A program made the position numbers and the translations under genes. Of a DNA stretch of 64,000 nucleotides, positions 1-13,406 are shown one piece after another. Under the pieces are notes generated by a model that was given only the letters and a program-made list of their open reading frames with translations, had not been told where the DNA came from and did not search any database. Position 1 is the first letter of the stretch; every line of letters begins with the position of its first letter. Source of the DNA: Pelecanus crispus (taxonomy: Eukaryota > Chordata > Aves > Pelecaniformes > Pelecanidae); NCBI RefSeq assembly GCF_030463565.1, contig NC_134653.1:36083150-36147149 (forward strand). Reading direction: 5' to 3'.

Positions 1-499
1 AAGACATTGCTGCAGTAAAGGCAGTGTGTCGCCTGAAGTTCTCCACCTTTATTTCACTTCCATTTGACAAAGAAATAAGTGTTAGGCGCTTGTATACATT
101 TATCCTCCAATCCCTGTTACCAGTTTCCTTCAGAGCTTATTTCTTACAGACTTCTGCTTCATCAGCTTTGCTCAATCTGCCCATCAGGGTATAATCTTCA
201 TAGTTCAAGAGGTGGGTTCGTAATAACTTGTATTAAAGATGCTGTAATTTGAATTAATTAAATGTGTTCAACAGCCTCCTACTTGGCTCTTCAGTCAGCT
301 GGTGGGTAACCTGTTAATTATAAAAAAGTTAAAATCATTTGGCCATCTCAGTGTATACTACTTGGTTTTCTACGGGTGAAGAGACCTTGCTTCCACTTGT
401 AGGGCAGCTTCTGTCGAACAGAGTTAATGGTTTGGCATTGAACAATTTGGCTCTGTCAAGAAGCTGATGGCCACTGAGATGTACCTGCAGTCTCTTGGC
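1..499. other. AT-rich non-coding sequence, nothing recognised
   Basis: No open frame with recognisable protein content, no RNA gene and no repeat family that I recognise. The short frames are chance frames. Ends where a degenerate CR1 begins. Confidence 0.6.
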
Positions 500-913
500 A
501 TTGGTCACCTCTCCTACGAGGCCAGGCTGAGAGAGTTGGGGTTGTTCAGCCCAGGGAAGAGAAGGCTGCGTGGAGACCTTATTGCAACCTTCCAATACTT
601 AAAGGGGGCCTACAGGAAAGATGGGGAGAATCTTTTTAACAAGGCCTGTTGTGACAGGACAAGGAATAACGGATTTAAACTAAAGAAGAATAGATTTAGA
701 CTGGATATAAGGAAGAAATTCCTTACAATGCGGGTGGTGAGGCAGTGGCACAGGTTGCCCAGAGGCGGTGGAGGCCCCATCCCCGGGAACATCCCAGGCC
801 AGGCTGGACGGGGCTCTGAGCACCCTGGGCTGGTTAAAGCTGTCCCTGGCACTGCAGGGGCTGGGCTGGGTGGGCTCTGAAGGGCCCTTCCCACCCAAAG
901 CATTCTGTGATTC
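500..913 (+). mobile_element. Degenerate CR1 LINE 3' fragment (older subfamily)
   Basis: About 0.4 kb matches the 3' end of an older CR1 retrotransposon. Translated pieces include the reverse-transcriptase C-terminal wording [19 protein letters not shown] (about 535-590) and R-F-R-L-D-I-R-K-K-F (about 690-720). The element ends in an octamer remnant, ATTCTGTGATTC, at 902-913. It lacks the 5' part, as most CR1 copies do. It differs from the younger copies elsewhere in the window: it has a longer spacer in the middle and the tail wording of the older group (GGGCTCTGAGCACCCTGGGC). It is not a functional gene; the 137-residue open frame here is a relic of CR1 ORF2. Confidence 0.85.
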
Positions 914-3429
914 ACGTCTGTTGTGACTCGTAACTCTTTGTATCATAACATTTTGTTTGACACCAATTATTTGAGAATGTACGCTTTCTCACTTGTAAAC
1001 TTCATGCATTAGGGACAATCAAAACCATACTGTCCATTCTTCAATGGGGCAACAAATGATAACATTTATAATTCATGTTTTCTTGGATTTAAGGCAATGC
1101 CTATTATCTTTTGTGAAGAAATGTTATTGGGAAATCCTATTTAATTAAATTTCTATTTAATTAAATTGCATTTAGCATCTATTCCTCTTCTCCCATCCCT
1201 ACCCAGTAACTAATTATGTGAAGCAAAGTAGTAAAAGACCTGTGGATTGAGGTTAGGAAAATGCTAAAGCATCTTCTTCGCTAATTTTTCTTTTCCTCAT
1301 GATCTGAAAGCATGAAATACAGTATTGCACTGATCTAACATCCTTATTTTCATCTCATAAATTAACTTGGCTATAACTTCATGAAAATTTGTTTGAAATT
1401 CTCCTAAATGCAGCTCTTAAAAGTTGAAAGCTCAGTGTTTGAATCTCTTTCTGTTGTGATTTAAATATGAACATGTTCTGAATATTTAGTTTTGCTTTTA
1501 GACAGATCCTTTCAGCACCAAAAGTGTAGTTTGGTTAAGTATTGCATATAAAAGGAAAGGCTTTATTGGAGCAGTTGGTTGGAAATTAATACCTGCCTGC
1601 ATGCTAATTAGGTTTCAGTCTTTCTGGTGGCCAGCTAGTGTGGTATTTTTTGTTAGTCTGTTTGAACCATTGAAAGGTTCCTGATAATTCTTGATGCAAA
1701 GTGTGTCTTTGATTTTTGCCTGAATTTTCCCCACTCTGGATTACACAGGAGGTGAATATAGGTACGGAAATACCCTACTGGATTTTGTATAACCTTAAAG
1801 CATGTCCTGTTTATAACAAGTCCACTTTTACCTTCCAGTGAACTTGAAACTTCCATAGCATTAATTTAATATCTTTAATTTGAATGAAGATGATAATCTC
1901 TTGGCAACAATTAGTCCTGAACATGTAGCATGACAAACATTATAAAAAGCTCTGCCAGGCCATTTTAAAAGCGATGGTGATAATCTGCCATCTCTGGATC
2001 GCTGCCATACTCTCCTCGGGAGACGTGCTATGACTTGGTTTTTTCTGATAAGGACAAAATGGCTGCACATCTGATGCATGCTGACAAACTCATTTTTCTC
2101 TTCAGACGGAGTATTAAACTGTTGATCTCTAAATAGAAAGTGCGATGACTTCTTGATGATGTTTGACAGTGTTATAAATACAGCTGCCTGATAGGGTAAG
2201 AGAAATCCCAGTATGCAAGAGTGGAGAAGGGCAGATGCCAACTTCCCTGGACAACATAGAGGGGCAGATAGGATACGTTACTTCAGTGAAGCTGGCATAA
2301 TTTGGGGATCCAACCTTTTCCTTGTCCTGTTTCTTGTAAAATAAATTCTAAGGATGTATTCTTCCAGGTAGAAGTCCCATATATGCTCATAGTTCCTCTA
2401 TTAAAAAGCAGGAGAATTTGGGGTTTCTTGTTACAATGCAATCCAAAGATGTTTATCTGCAACTTTATTTATTAGGATATGGTAGCCTTGTAGGACTGTC
2501 TGTTAAATTCTTGCTCTCGCTTGTTTTAACAGCTTTTTTCCTTGAGAAATACCAGTGCTTGAAAAAACCTAACCTTACCTCTGATCGAGAAGGAGGTCTG
2601 AGGGTTTGGCATCGCAAGGAAGTAAACAAAAGTAATCTGTAACCTCTGCTCCTCCTTTCTGAAGCTCTAATAATCTAATTCATTTTCTAAGGAAAAATGA
2701 GAAGGAAAAATTCATTTTGTGAGGACTGATGAAAAGATGAATATTTTTCTACCTTGAGTCAAGTAAGCATGAGAAGATATTTCAGCCTTAAGCTATTGAG
2801 ACAAGCGAAAGTACACTGTCCGCGGGTCTTTGAGTGCCCCAGCTTATGCACAGTGAAGATTATAAATCAACAAGTACAACGATTTAAAAAAATGGTGGGA
2901 TGAGTGAAGCCTGTGTTACAATGGCATTATTACAGTCCATTTTCAGTAAGCTCTCTATGCTGCAAGAGAAGCTAGAAAGCTCTATGACCTTGACCTCACC
3001 TAGAAACCTTCTCCCAGTGAATACTCAACACAGAGTGAAAAGGCAACTACTCCAGAGGTGTATTTCTAGCGGGAAACCTCTTATTCCGTTGGATTCTAAT
3101 GGTAAAATATGTGGGATTTAAGTGTGATGGTATAACAACAGAGGGAGGAATAAAGGTTCTTTAGATGCCCCAATCTATTGTTTTATATTTCCAGCACAAA
3201 ACATTTCATGTATTTGCATAATAAGAAGCCACCAGTTTACTCAGTTGAATCGTGAATTGTGAAAGCCTTTGAGTTTGTAAGTTAATGGTTTTCTCAGAAT
3301 TGCCATTGCAAAGAGAGAATAGACGATCATTATTCTTTTGTGCGGGTCCCTTATCTGTTTGGGTTCACACTGTCCCTGTGAGTTGCGCTGCAATTTATCG
3401 GTGGGAAGATATTTCCAGCTCATTTGTGT
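914..3429. other. AT-rich non-coding sequence, nothing recognised
   Basis: About 2.5 kb of AT-rich unique sequence. Open frames stay below about 130 codons and show no family resemblance. No structured RNA or repeat was identified by eye. Confidence 0.6.
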
Positions 3430-3897
3430 TCTCTCTGTCGGGGCCCTGAACGCAGTAATAGACCTTAATGGTCCTGACCGGCCTCGCACGGGACCTTCAC
3501 CCGCGGCCCCTGACCGGAGGCTGCCTTTCAGCTCAGCGCCTTGGCTCTCTGCGAAGCTGGCTGTGGGTACGTCCATCTCCAGGTCCATCGCCGCTCTGCC
3601 GGCGCCTGACTGCGGACCCTGTTGACCCAGACCTTGACCCCCAGGCTGACTTCCCGGCTTGACCTCCGAGCCGCCTCATCACCGCACGCCTCTCTGGCAG
3701 TCTGGACTCTCGGCCGATCCCGGCTGCCGTGCCCGGGCCTGCCCTGCTCGTTTGGGTGCTGTGGGGCTGGTGAGGTCCCTGCCCTGCCACCCGCGTTGTC
3801 GCGCTGAGCTCCCAGCTCCTTCCGTCCTTCAGGGAGCAGTTAGCCCTCGCTGCTCCCTGGCTCTCATTGCTCCCGTCTAACTCGCCATTGTCATTGT
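3430..3897. other. GC-rich block of unknown origin, abutting a CR1 tail
   Basis: A sharp switch to GC-rich sequence inside AT-rich surroundings. It contains repeated CTGACC/TTGACC/GACCTC-type words (around 3470-3480, 3510, 3620-3665) and several CpGs. It runs straight into a CR1 3' end at about 3898, so it could be the 5' portion of the same insertion, a separate old retroelement, or a small CpG-rich unique segment. The open frames across it on both strands show no recognisable domain. Confidence 0.4.
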
Positions 3898-4047
3898 CCG
3901 GAGAGGTTGTGGAGTCTCCATCCCTGGAGACGGTCAAAACCTGACTGCATGTGGTCCTAGGCAACCCTGCTCACCTTGCTTTGAGCCGAGGGCTCGGATG
4001 AGATGATCTCCGGAGGTCCCTGCCAGCCTCAGCTCTTCTGTGGTTCA
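3898..4047 (+). mobile_element. CR1 LINE 3' end, old copy
   Basis: About 150 bp matching the terminal part of a CR1: GAGAGGTTGTGGAGTCTCCA at 3901, then CCCTGGAGA, a GGATGAGATGATCTCCGGAG block at about 3994, and a decayed tail TCTTCTGTGGTTC ending near 4047. The octamer tail is eroded, which suggests an old insertion. Confidence 0.8.
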
Positions 4048-7000
4048 GCTTTGCTAACACTCCAAGACTGGCTGTCTTAATCAGGATGGAAATGACCGGT
4101 TTTGCCTCCACTCTGCATATTCTAGATGAAGCTGTCCCTTGCGTCTCTGGAATAGCTTTGCAGAGGTATATTAAGTCCAAAGGTGAATGCCCTCTGTCTT
4201 ACCACAATAGGCGATAAAAATTATCTCGAAGACTGAAAAAAAGCTAGTATACTAAAGTAGCTTTTATTGAACTCCTTCCCCTTCATAAAAGATACATTTA
4301 AAAGTACAATAATATGCTCTGTGATCTGGGCGACCTCATAGCTGAACATTGGCAGCTTCGTGATCCAATTAAAACACTCCCTGAACCCACACATCCCGTT
4401 GCCAAAAACTTCCTATGCTTTATACCTTTGTACGTCACGTAACGATTTGTCTTCGGTTGCATCTTCTCTTCGTGCTTCTTGAACGGCTGTAAGCTTGTCT
4501 GATGTTTCTTAATCAGGAAATGGTAGAAATCAACAGCCTCAAGCTGTCATTGCGCACAAAAACGTTATGAGACACATATCTATTAATCCTGCAGAAGGAG
4601 CGTGTTAAATTCCCACTGTTCGTAATCTCCCGTTGGAACCGATATTAGCTAATGACTTTAATGGTATCGCACTTGGCAAAAATTAAACACATCTTTCATC
4701 CTTTCCTAAGGCTATTTCTATTTTAAGGCATTGTAGATAAGGAGACAAAGTGGACAAAGAGTGATATTATATGTTGAATTTAAGAGAATACTGTAAAAAT
4801 GAGTGAGCTCTGCTGGCAAATCCGATGGCATTTGTCCAGTGTTTCTTAACTGGCAGAGACGTTCACTCAGTTCTGACAACCTAATGATTTTGATGACACT
4901 GTGATAGTTTTTTGAGCGTGGATACAATAAGTGGTGTTGAAAAGCTGTTGTTCTCGTACTGTGACAGTGAAAATTTGCTGGATTTTAAGGCCAGTGCAAC
5001 TTTGCCAACGAATGAAGTCTCAAATCTTTACAGGCAGAAGCAATTCTGTGTTTCCTTCCCAGGATAATGACTACTTTACATGGAGCTGAGGATAACAGGC
5101 AGTGTGCAATCAGACGGCTTGCTTTAGAGAAATGATTGAGCTACTGGCCTTCAAAAATCATTGAACTTGCTTCCTCTTTTTGACAATCCTCCAAGCCCAA
5201 TGCAGAAGTTATGATTTAGGAAAGCTAGGAATATGCTTTCTGTAACATCTAAGTTACGTAGGTCCTTTTTTGTAGAGGGCAAATGGGTTGAGCGCCGTTT
5301 CGTAAGTAGGGGTTTGGTTTAATTGCCTGTCTCTCTTTGAAGCAATAAGCAGTTTACTCTTTCCTATGGATAAGTGGGTGACATCTCACAGAGAGACAGA
5401 AATAGAAACAGCTATTGAGGATGTGCATGGGTGAGAGACCTCTGCTCTATGGACTGGCTGCTCTTGATGAGGCAGGGGAGTACTTAGATTCCCCTGCTGC
5501 TCAAGTTTAGAGAGTCGCTGTCTTGCTGCATGCAGTGTGCCGAAGCTTGCACCATCAGAGGCGCTCTGAAATGTCACGGAAAGTTAGGTTTTGTATCTTG
5601 TTAACTTCTCAGTATTTTCTTGTGACAATGCAGAAGAGCACAAATGTGATGGTCTTATTCAAGCCACAAGCAGACACAGGATACCAACTGTTCTATAAAG
5701 AAAGAATATTCTTTGCCGTTATGCTGTAAGAATATGCAGATACGGTAAATACTACTATTTATCCTTAAATAATGGTTATGTTGTGGGAAATCTCATCCCA
5801 TCGGTGGCCTGTCTGCATGGGAAGAGAGAATAGAATATATTCTAAATATCAATTTAAATAGTGTATAGAGTTAAAAATGGCAAGAATAGATTCAAATGGG
5901 CGTTACAGATTGATGTGGAGCCTTGTTCAGGCAACTATAGCTTAGATCCTACAGCTGGTGTCACTCGGGACGGCAGAGCACAGGTAAAATTGAACCAAGT
6001 AGGATGACGTCCAGTTTCAACTACAGTTCAAGATTATTTCACTGCTGGGCTTTCTTTTTTTTTTTTTCTTTCTTTGTTCTTTTTTTTTTTTTAACATTGT
6101 AAAAGCAAGGTCAGTATCTAATAATAGAAGACGTAGTTCTGTATTTCGTTGTGTTTGGCTCAGACGTACAGATGTTCTTTCTCATTTGGGAGTGAAGAAG
6201 GGGAGCGGTCCTATGATTTAATGTGTTCACAGACTCAAGAACCGAGTTGTGAAAAACTGAGTCGTAAGAAATTAACAACTTGGCCGAGACAGCATCTGAA
6301 CAATGACAGGTGATTCACAAGGGATTGAAATGTCAAACCAAGTCTTGATGTCTGTACACTGCTCATCTACAACCAGTGGTAGGTGCATGGGTGCCCCCCT
6401 GGGGAGCTATACCTCTGTTGCCAGTGGTCTAGCTACAGCTGAAGGTAATGCACTTGGGTGCTATTTTTCATTCTTTGAAGTTGTCTCTTCCCATTTCACC
6501 TTGCTGGAGATCTGGAGAGCATCTTGTGAAGTCGGAAAATAATGGCAGGTTTGGGCAGCCATCAATGGATTTGATCCTCCTCTCAGGGAAATACTTTCTT
6601 GGTCCCTTAAAAGGCTGGTGGCTGATTATCTCCATCCAGTCTCTCTAATTTATTGTTCTGTTTGTGAGTGGGTCTCTGCAGGATACAAGTGGCTAGTCCC
6701 AGGTGCTTATAAGCCCCTTTTTCCTTGTGGTAGGTGGTTTCTGCTTGACTACTGACTCACTTATGACTGGTCCAGCTTCATCCTGGGCCTCTTGAAAGTC
6801 CCTATCTCATGCCAAAAGTCACTGCATTCTCTTAGGAAAGAAGTAAGCAGCTGCGACCCTAAAGTGGTACCCTGCGCTGAATTTTTGTGTTTCTAATAAC
6901 GAGTACCTCAAAGCTCAGTTCTAACCCTGATCTTGACAGCCCATTCAAAACCCATGTTTTTCAAGGTGTCTCATCATCTTAATACTGGAACTTTCAAGAC

Positions 7001-8981
7001 CAAAGTTTTACAGCTTTTAGCCCTTTGCTAATAATGAGTTTTACACCTTCATAAAAGCTCCAGCAAAGTAGGATCTATCTGCAATTTCTTTCAAGTCACT
7101 GAAGAGTCACTGATTTCATTGAGGCTTTGTCAGCAGTACAAAAGCCGCTTCTCAACAGTCTTCTATAAATGAACTGTTACCTTAAGAAACAGCTTCCCAT
7201 TACTTGTTCTTATATAGTTACTTTTTCAACTGAAATCTTGTTCGCTCTGTTATAAGAAGCTTTCAATACCCTTTCTATTGCCTAGACAGAAACTAGCAGT
7301 GGGGAGGTTTCGCAGAACCTCCCCGAAAATGCATGCTCTTTGCAGAATGGACTGCTTGTAAAAAGCCTTCCAAATCCTCCTGTTGTTCATACCACAGAGG
7401 CCAGGACTGTGAGTGATCTGCCAATAAATAAAAATGACATGTCAATCACATGTGCTTTTCTCCACTTTCTTAGAGGGGTATTTCAGCGTTCGGCACATAG
7501 CTGAACTCTCTGAAAAGCATTCCGGATGATCACTCCTTGTGTCAAGTTATGCTGTGTTATGTAGGTAGGTGGCTATTTGCTGGTATGCAGCTGTAATTCA
7601 AGTTACGTATGTGGGTTTATTAGGCATGGCTTCAGACAATGGCAGGAAAAGAGGGAAGTATTCCATATTTAACAGCCGAAGCAGTCAGAAAACACTGGTT
7701 AAGAAACGCCGGTTGGGGACGGGGCCACTCGCCATACCGCCGCGGGGCTGGGGAGGAGAGGACACGGCGCGGTGCTGTCCCGCTGGCAAAGATGCATTAT
7801 AGGAGATCTTGCCTTCTAGCTGTGCTGCTCGAGCAGGTCCGCTGGTGCACACTGGCGCTAAGCTCTTTCATGACTGATGGGACAAATAACTTCACGACCG
7901 TTTTGAGAAAGCAGTGCTGACAACCGAAAGATTCAGGAGACTTTAATTCTTCTAAGAGGGGAGGGAGGGGTAAGAGCTGAATCTTAAAATACTTAAGCCT
8001 GGTTTGAATGTGTGACTCTAACCACAGCTATCTGGAAACCTGTTTTTATGAAGAAAATGAAACACTGTCATTGCGATGTAAAAATGTGCCTTTCAAGAAA
8101 GTCAGCGGCCTGTGAATGGAGAGGAAGTCAGCCCCATGAACAACAGACCAAATTGCATGGGTTCTATTGTGCCAACTGTTGATGTCATGAAATAACAAGG
8201 AAAAATGCTGTAAACAGTGCTGTATTGAAACACTGAATCACCGAATCTAACTTTTCTTTTAATTGGACTCTCTGGAGGATGAGCCTTTGCAGTGTCTAGA
8301 AGTACCCATGAACACTCAAAAGGGAGAAAAGGAATATATTAAAGCAGCTAATTTGTAGCACGGTGCCAGTCTGCCCTTTCCATTCTCCCTATCAACAGAA
8401 ATCGTAACAGGCTAATTCCTCGCTGTAAAATGTTCTTTGTTATTTGTGCATCTGAAGCTGATGGCATGCTGCTCTGAGTGGGAGACGGGGAGAGGGGCTG
8501 GTATACTAACGGAGAGAAAAATCATCTCATTCCCTCGGAGCGGCACTGAAAGTTGCTCTGCGAAAATGCTCGCCCTCACCAAGGGGAGGGGGAAAGCTCT
8601 CTGCTGCTGCATAAAAAGCAGAGGAATTTGCCTTTTCTACTTAATATTTTAAATTACACTGATTAGAGTTTTAGTAACAAAATTTGGTGAGAAAGAGGAG
8701 CTCTAAATTTCAGAATCTCCTATTATCTTTATCGACCCGTGTTCATAGGAAAAGGCCGTGTTGTTGACCGCAGTGAGAGGTGTTCAGCTATCTGTGTCCT
8801 TCAGCCTACGTCCTGCAACCCCGTTGACGAAGGAGGACCATTAAAGGTTGGTGAAGTTGGTGTATCCTCACAGGAGCGCTGCTCCTGGCCGGAAGGGCTT
8901 TGCGTTGCAAGGCCATGGGCCATGACAGGAGTGCACTAATTCCAAGTAAAGGCATCAAGAAGGGACGTTTGGAGGTGTTCT
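4048..8981. other. Non-coding sequence, mostly AT-rich, with poly-T tracts
   Basis: Nearly 5 kb without a supported gene. Two T-rich tracts separated by a short TTCTTTG spacer lie at about 6054-6092. No retroelement with a recognisable tail and no tRNA-like box pattern was seen. A short CpG-bearing patch at about 7690-7780 is too small to call a promoter. Confidence 0.6.
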
Positions 8982-9043
8982 CATAGACTCATACAATCAT
9001 TTAGGTTGGAAGATACCTTTAAGATCATTGAGTCCAACCATAG
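8982..9043 (-). mobile_element. Very short CR1 LINE 3' tail
   Basis: About 60 bp reading, on the minus strand, as the CR1 terminus: the complement of TTTAGGTTGGAAGATACCTT at 9001-9020 followed by AAGATCATTGAGTCCAACCA. Decayed octamers (CATAGACTCATACAATCA) lie at the left. Heavily 5' truncated. Confidence 0.85.
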
Positions 9044-12000
9044 ACAGTTTGTGACCGTGCTGAACATAAAGGCTGAATTTTGCTCTTACTGTTCTGTTGC
9101 TCCTGTGTTGGCTGCTACAAAATTTAGAAGCGTTTCAGGTCTTGAGTTAAAGCAAAAAAAAAAAAAGGAGCAAAGCAATCTTTCCACAAGCAAAATACAA
9201 CCTGAACCCCGGCAGCACACAGCTCTGCTGTCCCCAAATGCTGCTGGTCCAAGAGATCTGCAGGAAGTGCCTTTAAGAACCTGTGTTAGAGCTTGAGTTT
9301 TAGTTTATATTCATTACAATTTTTATCTGTGCACAATTTGGCTTAGCATTGTGAATGTTATTAGCTGCTGGCTTTAATTGTCAGGATTGGTACAAAAATG
9401 TTGCTATTTGACTAATTAAAGTCTGGCCAAGTGCACAACATCAGGCCCTGGGCTCTTCTGCTAATTGCGCTGAGCTTTCTACCTGTTAATTTATTTGGAT
9501 AAATATTATCAAAAGGCTTTGATAATTAACAACTATTCATGAATTGTGCCTATCACCTGTCACCATCCTCTCAGACTGCAAGTCTCCAGACCGGGAGGCT
9601 GAAGCCTTATCCCCTACAACAGCTATTAACGTGCCAAGCAGGGCATCTGAAAGAGGGAAAAAAGGAAGCTGAAAATTCTGGCTCTCTAGAAGCAAGGCAG
9701 AGCTGTGGTGTGGTCAGAGCAGCAGGCTGGCGCTTGGTGGGAGCGTGTTCAGATCTCAGCTCTCCAACCGTCTCCTTACGTGATCTCGTATAGATCAGTT
9801 CTACGTGAGAAAAATCGAGGGAATTTTACTTCTGTCTTTGTTCAGTGGTGTGTAGCCCTGGCCTTAAGGGCAGCGTGGTGTTCCTGAGACCTTTGAGCAC
9901 AGCTCAGAGGTGACAAGGAAGAAAAGCTTAAACTGAGCCCAAGAGGGAGAAGAAAGTACAATGCTGCAGTTGTAACGTGCGGCTGAAGACTGGTGCTCTC
10001 GGCTATGAGCCCCGTATATTCGTTGTGCAACGAGGCTAAAACCTTCTGGAGACCAGAGTGTAATGTGGGTAGTAGTCCCGTACCGAGACGCCTGCACCCC
10101 TGTTCTGCGAGCGTGATGTTCTGCATACGCAGGCATTTGGTAAGAAATGCGCTTCCAGTAGCATAGAGATGGACTGAGATTTTCTGGTGCCAGAGATGCT
10201 GTACAAGACTCTAGCTTTTTAAACTGCATTTTTCCCCTTTTCTAGAGCTTAGAGCTTACTCGATATTCAGCTGCGTCATGGCATTAAAATTGGCTTTGGA
10301 GTTAATTTTAAATAGATTAAATTCTTGACTATTAGAATCTTAACAGTAAACGCACATAATGTAGCATGGCAATTTTCTTTGGTTTCGCATCTTAAATAAC
10401 TTCACATAGATAAGGCAGTAGTCCGTACTTTTGTTCAAGAAAACAAGCTCGGTGATGATGTATGAAGAAACTTTTCTGGCCTGGTTCCTTCCGATGTGTG
10501 TGCTTTTTCTTCTTTCTAGCAGCAAAAGCACTGAAGAATTCCTTGACTGATGGGTTCATTCAGGACATCTCGGAGGTAGGTAGGGAAGATAACTGTTGAC
10601 TTAACAGATGATGGTGGTTGATGTGAACCAAAAAGATGAATGCGTAGCTAAAAATGACATCTCAGATCTTGAAACATGGAGTTTTCTGGGCTGTAAATAG
10701 TCTCTATTTAATACCAAAAAAGCGAAGCTGAACCTTAGTAATAATTCTTTCTTCAGCAGCAATCGGTCTGTGCTGGGATATTTTTATAATCCTAGCTATT
10801 GATCTTCTGAAGAGCTGTTGTGTTTGAAATAATTATTTCAAAGCAAGATTGAAGAAAAAGCAAGATCATCTTTGCACAAGAGGGGTTTTTTTTCATCATT
10901 TAAATATATTCATTGTAGAAATATCTCCCTCAAAAGAGGTGAAGATCATTCCCAGCATCCAGGGCTGCTTTTTTTTCCTGCTCCATCTGCCAGAAGTTTT
11001 GCAGCTGGCACAATTCATTAATTCTGTTCAATCTGTGTTCTCTTAAACCAGCAATGAATTTGATAATCAGTGTGCTGGGTTTTGAACATACGGTTTTCTT
11101 TCTACTCCGAGTCACTCATTGAGTATTACCGTGCATCACAACAGCTTTTCCCAGCGCTTCCTCTGGAGAGGCAGAGTGGAAGCAGCAGCATATGGATGGT
11201 GTGATGGGGTCTCCATCCCCTTGGTAGGAAACTGGTTAGCGCTGGTGGTGGAGCTCGTTGGAATCCGGCGCTGTGTTCAGCCCTTCTTACTGACATCAGC
11301 ACGAATTCTCTGCTTCTCCTCCAAGCTGCAAGTCGACCAGGTAAGTCAGCACGAGCAACGATGGTCTGTGTTTGTAGATTTTCGAGTCATGAGAAGCCTG
11401 TTAGCACCCAGAAGGTCGATATTGGGAGGTACTGGCCCCAAGCGGTGATACAAGGAGATGGTGCTATGCTTGAGACACTTGTTGAGCAACGAATTTGAGT
11501 GACCCAGCTCTGTTCCTGGCTGATGGGTTTGGCTTTGGCTTTTGTTGGTCAAATAGCACTAGCAAGGGACCAGTCCTATCACCTTCCTGAAAGGAAAATC
11601 CTACGCTTGCCAAGACGGGCTGGGGCATCAGAGCAGACTGGGAAAGAGATTGAGAGGAGGGAAGAATTTGTAACAGGACAGGTAGGAAGCCTAGGGAACG
11701 CGGGGTGGGGGTGCAGGGATGAGGAAGGGATACAGGAGTAGTGGGAATGGGCAGGAATAGGGAAAACTGAGAAGTGCAAGGAGAGAAAAGCGCGTGCTAG
11801 GGAGAAGTCTGTATATTCTTGCAGAGATGCAAGCGTGGATAGATATAAACAGGGAAATACAGGCATTTATGACCATCTCTGTTACGCATGATACCATTGT
11901 TACAACCTTCAGAAACATACTGCCTACCTCTCCTTATTCTTCTGAAAATTATTGTTTCATGACAAAGCCCCAGTCCTACAAAAACTCCTGATACATAATT

Positions 12001-13360
12001 CATGCAAGTACAGGATTCTGTGCTTTTTCTTTTTTTCCCCTTGCAGATCTTCCTGGAGTACTCCGGGGAGATCCATTTATCAGGTGCAAAGCAAAGCTTT
12101 GTTTTTTCCTTCTCCTCCTCGACAAAAAGCTATCACTAGGTGCCAGTGTTCAGAGCAGCATTACAGTCTGAACGTGTCCAGGAGCCCATTGTATTGCCAT
12201 ATTCCTGTCAGCTTTCCCGTGAGTGACAAACTGCCGCCGCCTTCATCTCTACATGTGTGTAATATTAACAGCCCATTTGTTGACCCTCGCGTTTTCTTTA
12301 AACGTGTCTCGGTAGAATTGCAGCAATGCACGCAGTTTTTCCAGGAGAAATAACAGATGGGTGACTTAATGGAGAAATCCACCCACTCCTTTGAGTAGCC
12401 TGTACAAATATTTCTATAGCTGCTGGTGAATTCACGTACGCTAATGAACTGAGAGCAGCTTGCCAGGACGGGAGCTCGATCCTGAAATCTTCGGCAAACC
12501 AGGGTTTCTGGGTGCGCGATGGGGACTGCAAAGGCGGAGCTGTCGGTGCACAGCTGTGCTCGCTGGCTCCGTGTCGTCCTTCCACCCTCCTCTGCCCTGT
12601 CCTCGCTTACCCGCAACGCTGTGCGCTCCCCAGGGACGCAGTTTTGAGTGTGGTCAAAGTGAAGTGAAATCTTTGCCCCAAATTGCTGCAGACACCTCGG
12701 TGATCCTCGCCTTACACGGAAAGCCAACAGGACACCTCGTCCATGCTGCCCCACGCAACTCCGACCCATCCTGCCTGCTGCGTCCTCCACCGCTGCAGAA
12801 GGAACCTTAGATGCACAGGAATTTTTATTCCATTTATTTTCCCTGTGTCCTTTTCACATACGCACATAATTTTGTACACAGCGTGGAAAAACAAAGAAGT
12901 TCCTTTAAATAATTATATTCTTTCCTCTGCTAAATGTAGATTAGCTTTTTCTGATGGTTATTATTAAAAATCATACTAATTTACGCTGCCAATGACAGGT
13001 TTACTGGCATTCATGCAACTCTTACTGTCAATATAGCTAAAAGAATGACTGTATGTGTGTTGTTTCAGAAGCCAGCCCTATCGAGTTTAATTTGCAGCCA
13101 GTGGGTGCCATCCTGTTGCCTTCATCGGCATTTCAGCTACTCTTCAGCAGCCCGTTAAACCCACGTGCAGTTGGTGATGGTCCCGTTGCTACAGAACGGG
13201 GAGAGGGGGAGGATTCAGGAAATCCAAATTCAGTTCTGAGGTTCAACCCCAATAAATTTCCAAAGTAACTTGGGGCAAAGCAATCTCTTTGCCCAGTCCC
13301 TGTTTGCAAATAGGAACATGGGCAAGAGGGCCTCATGTCCCATGGCCTCAGCCCAAAGGA
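9044..13360. other. Non-coding sequence, nothing recognised
   Basis: About 4.3 kb. A purine-rich G/A stretch occupies about 11650-11790. The 209-codon minus-strand frame at 12161-12790 has no recognisable domain and is treated as chance. No repeat families were identified. Confidence 0.55.
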
Positions 13361-13406
13361 CTGTGGTGGGTTGACCCTGGCCAGCAGCTGAGCCCCTAGC
13401 AGCCCC
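13361..13406 (+). mobile_element. Possible short LTR fragment of a second ERV type
   Basis: The wording TGTGGTGGGTTGACCCTGGC at 13362-13381 resembles the start of a widespread avian ERV LTR, followed by a CAGCAGCTGAGC-like stretch. The resemblance is lost after about 45 bp, where a T/G-rich tract begins (13410-13465). No second LTR end or target duplication was found, so this is tentative. Confidence 0.35.

Noticed and set aside
12161-12790. 209-codon minus-strand open frame
   Set aside because: No family resemblance; overlapping open frames on the plus strand.
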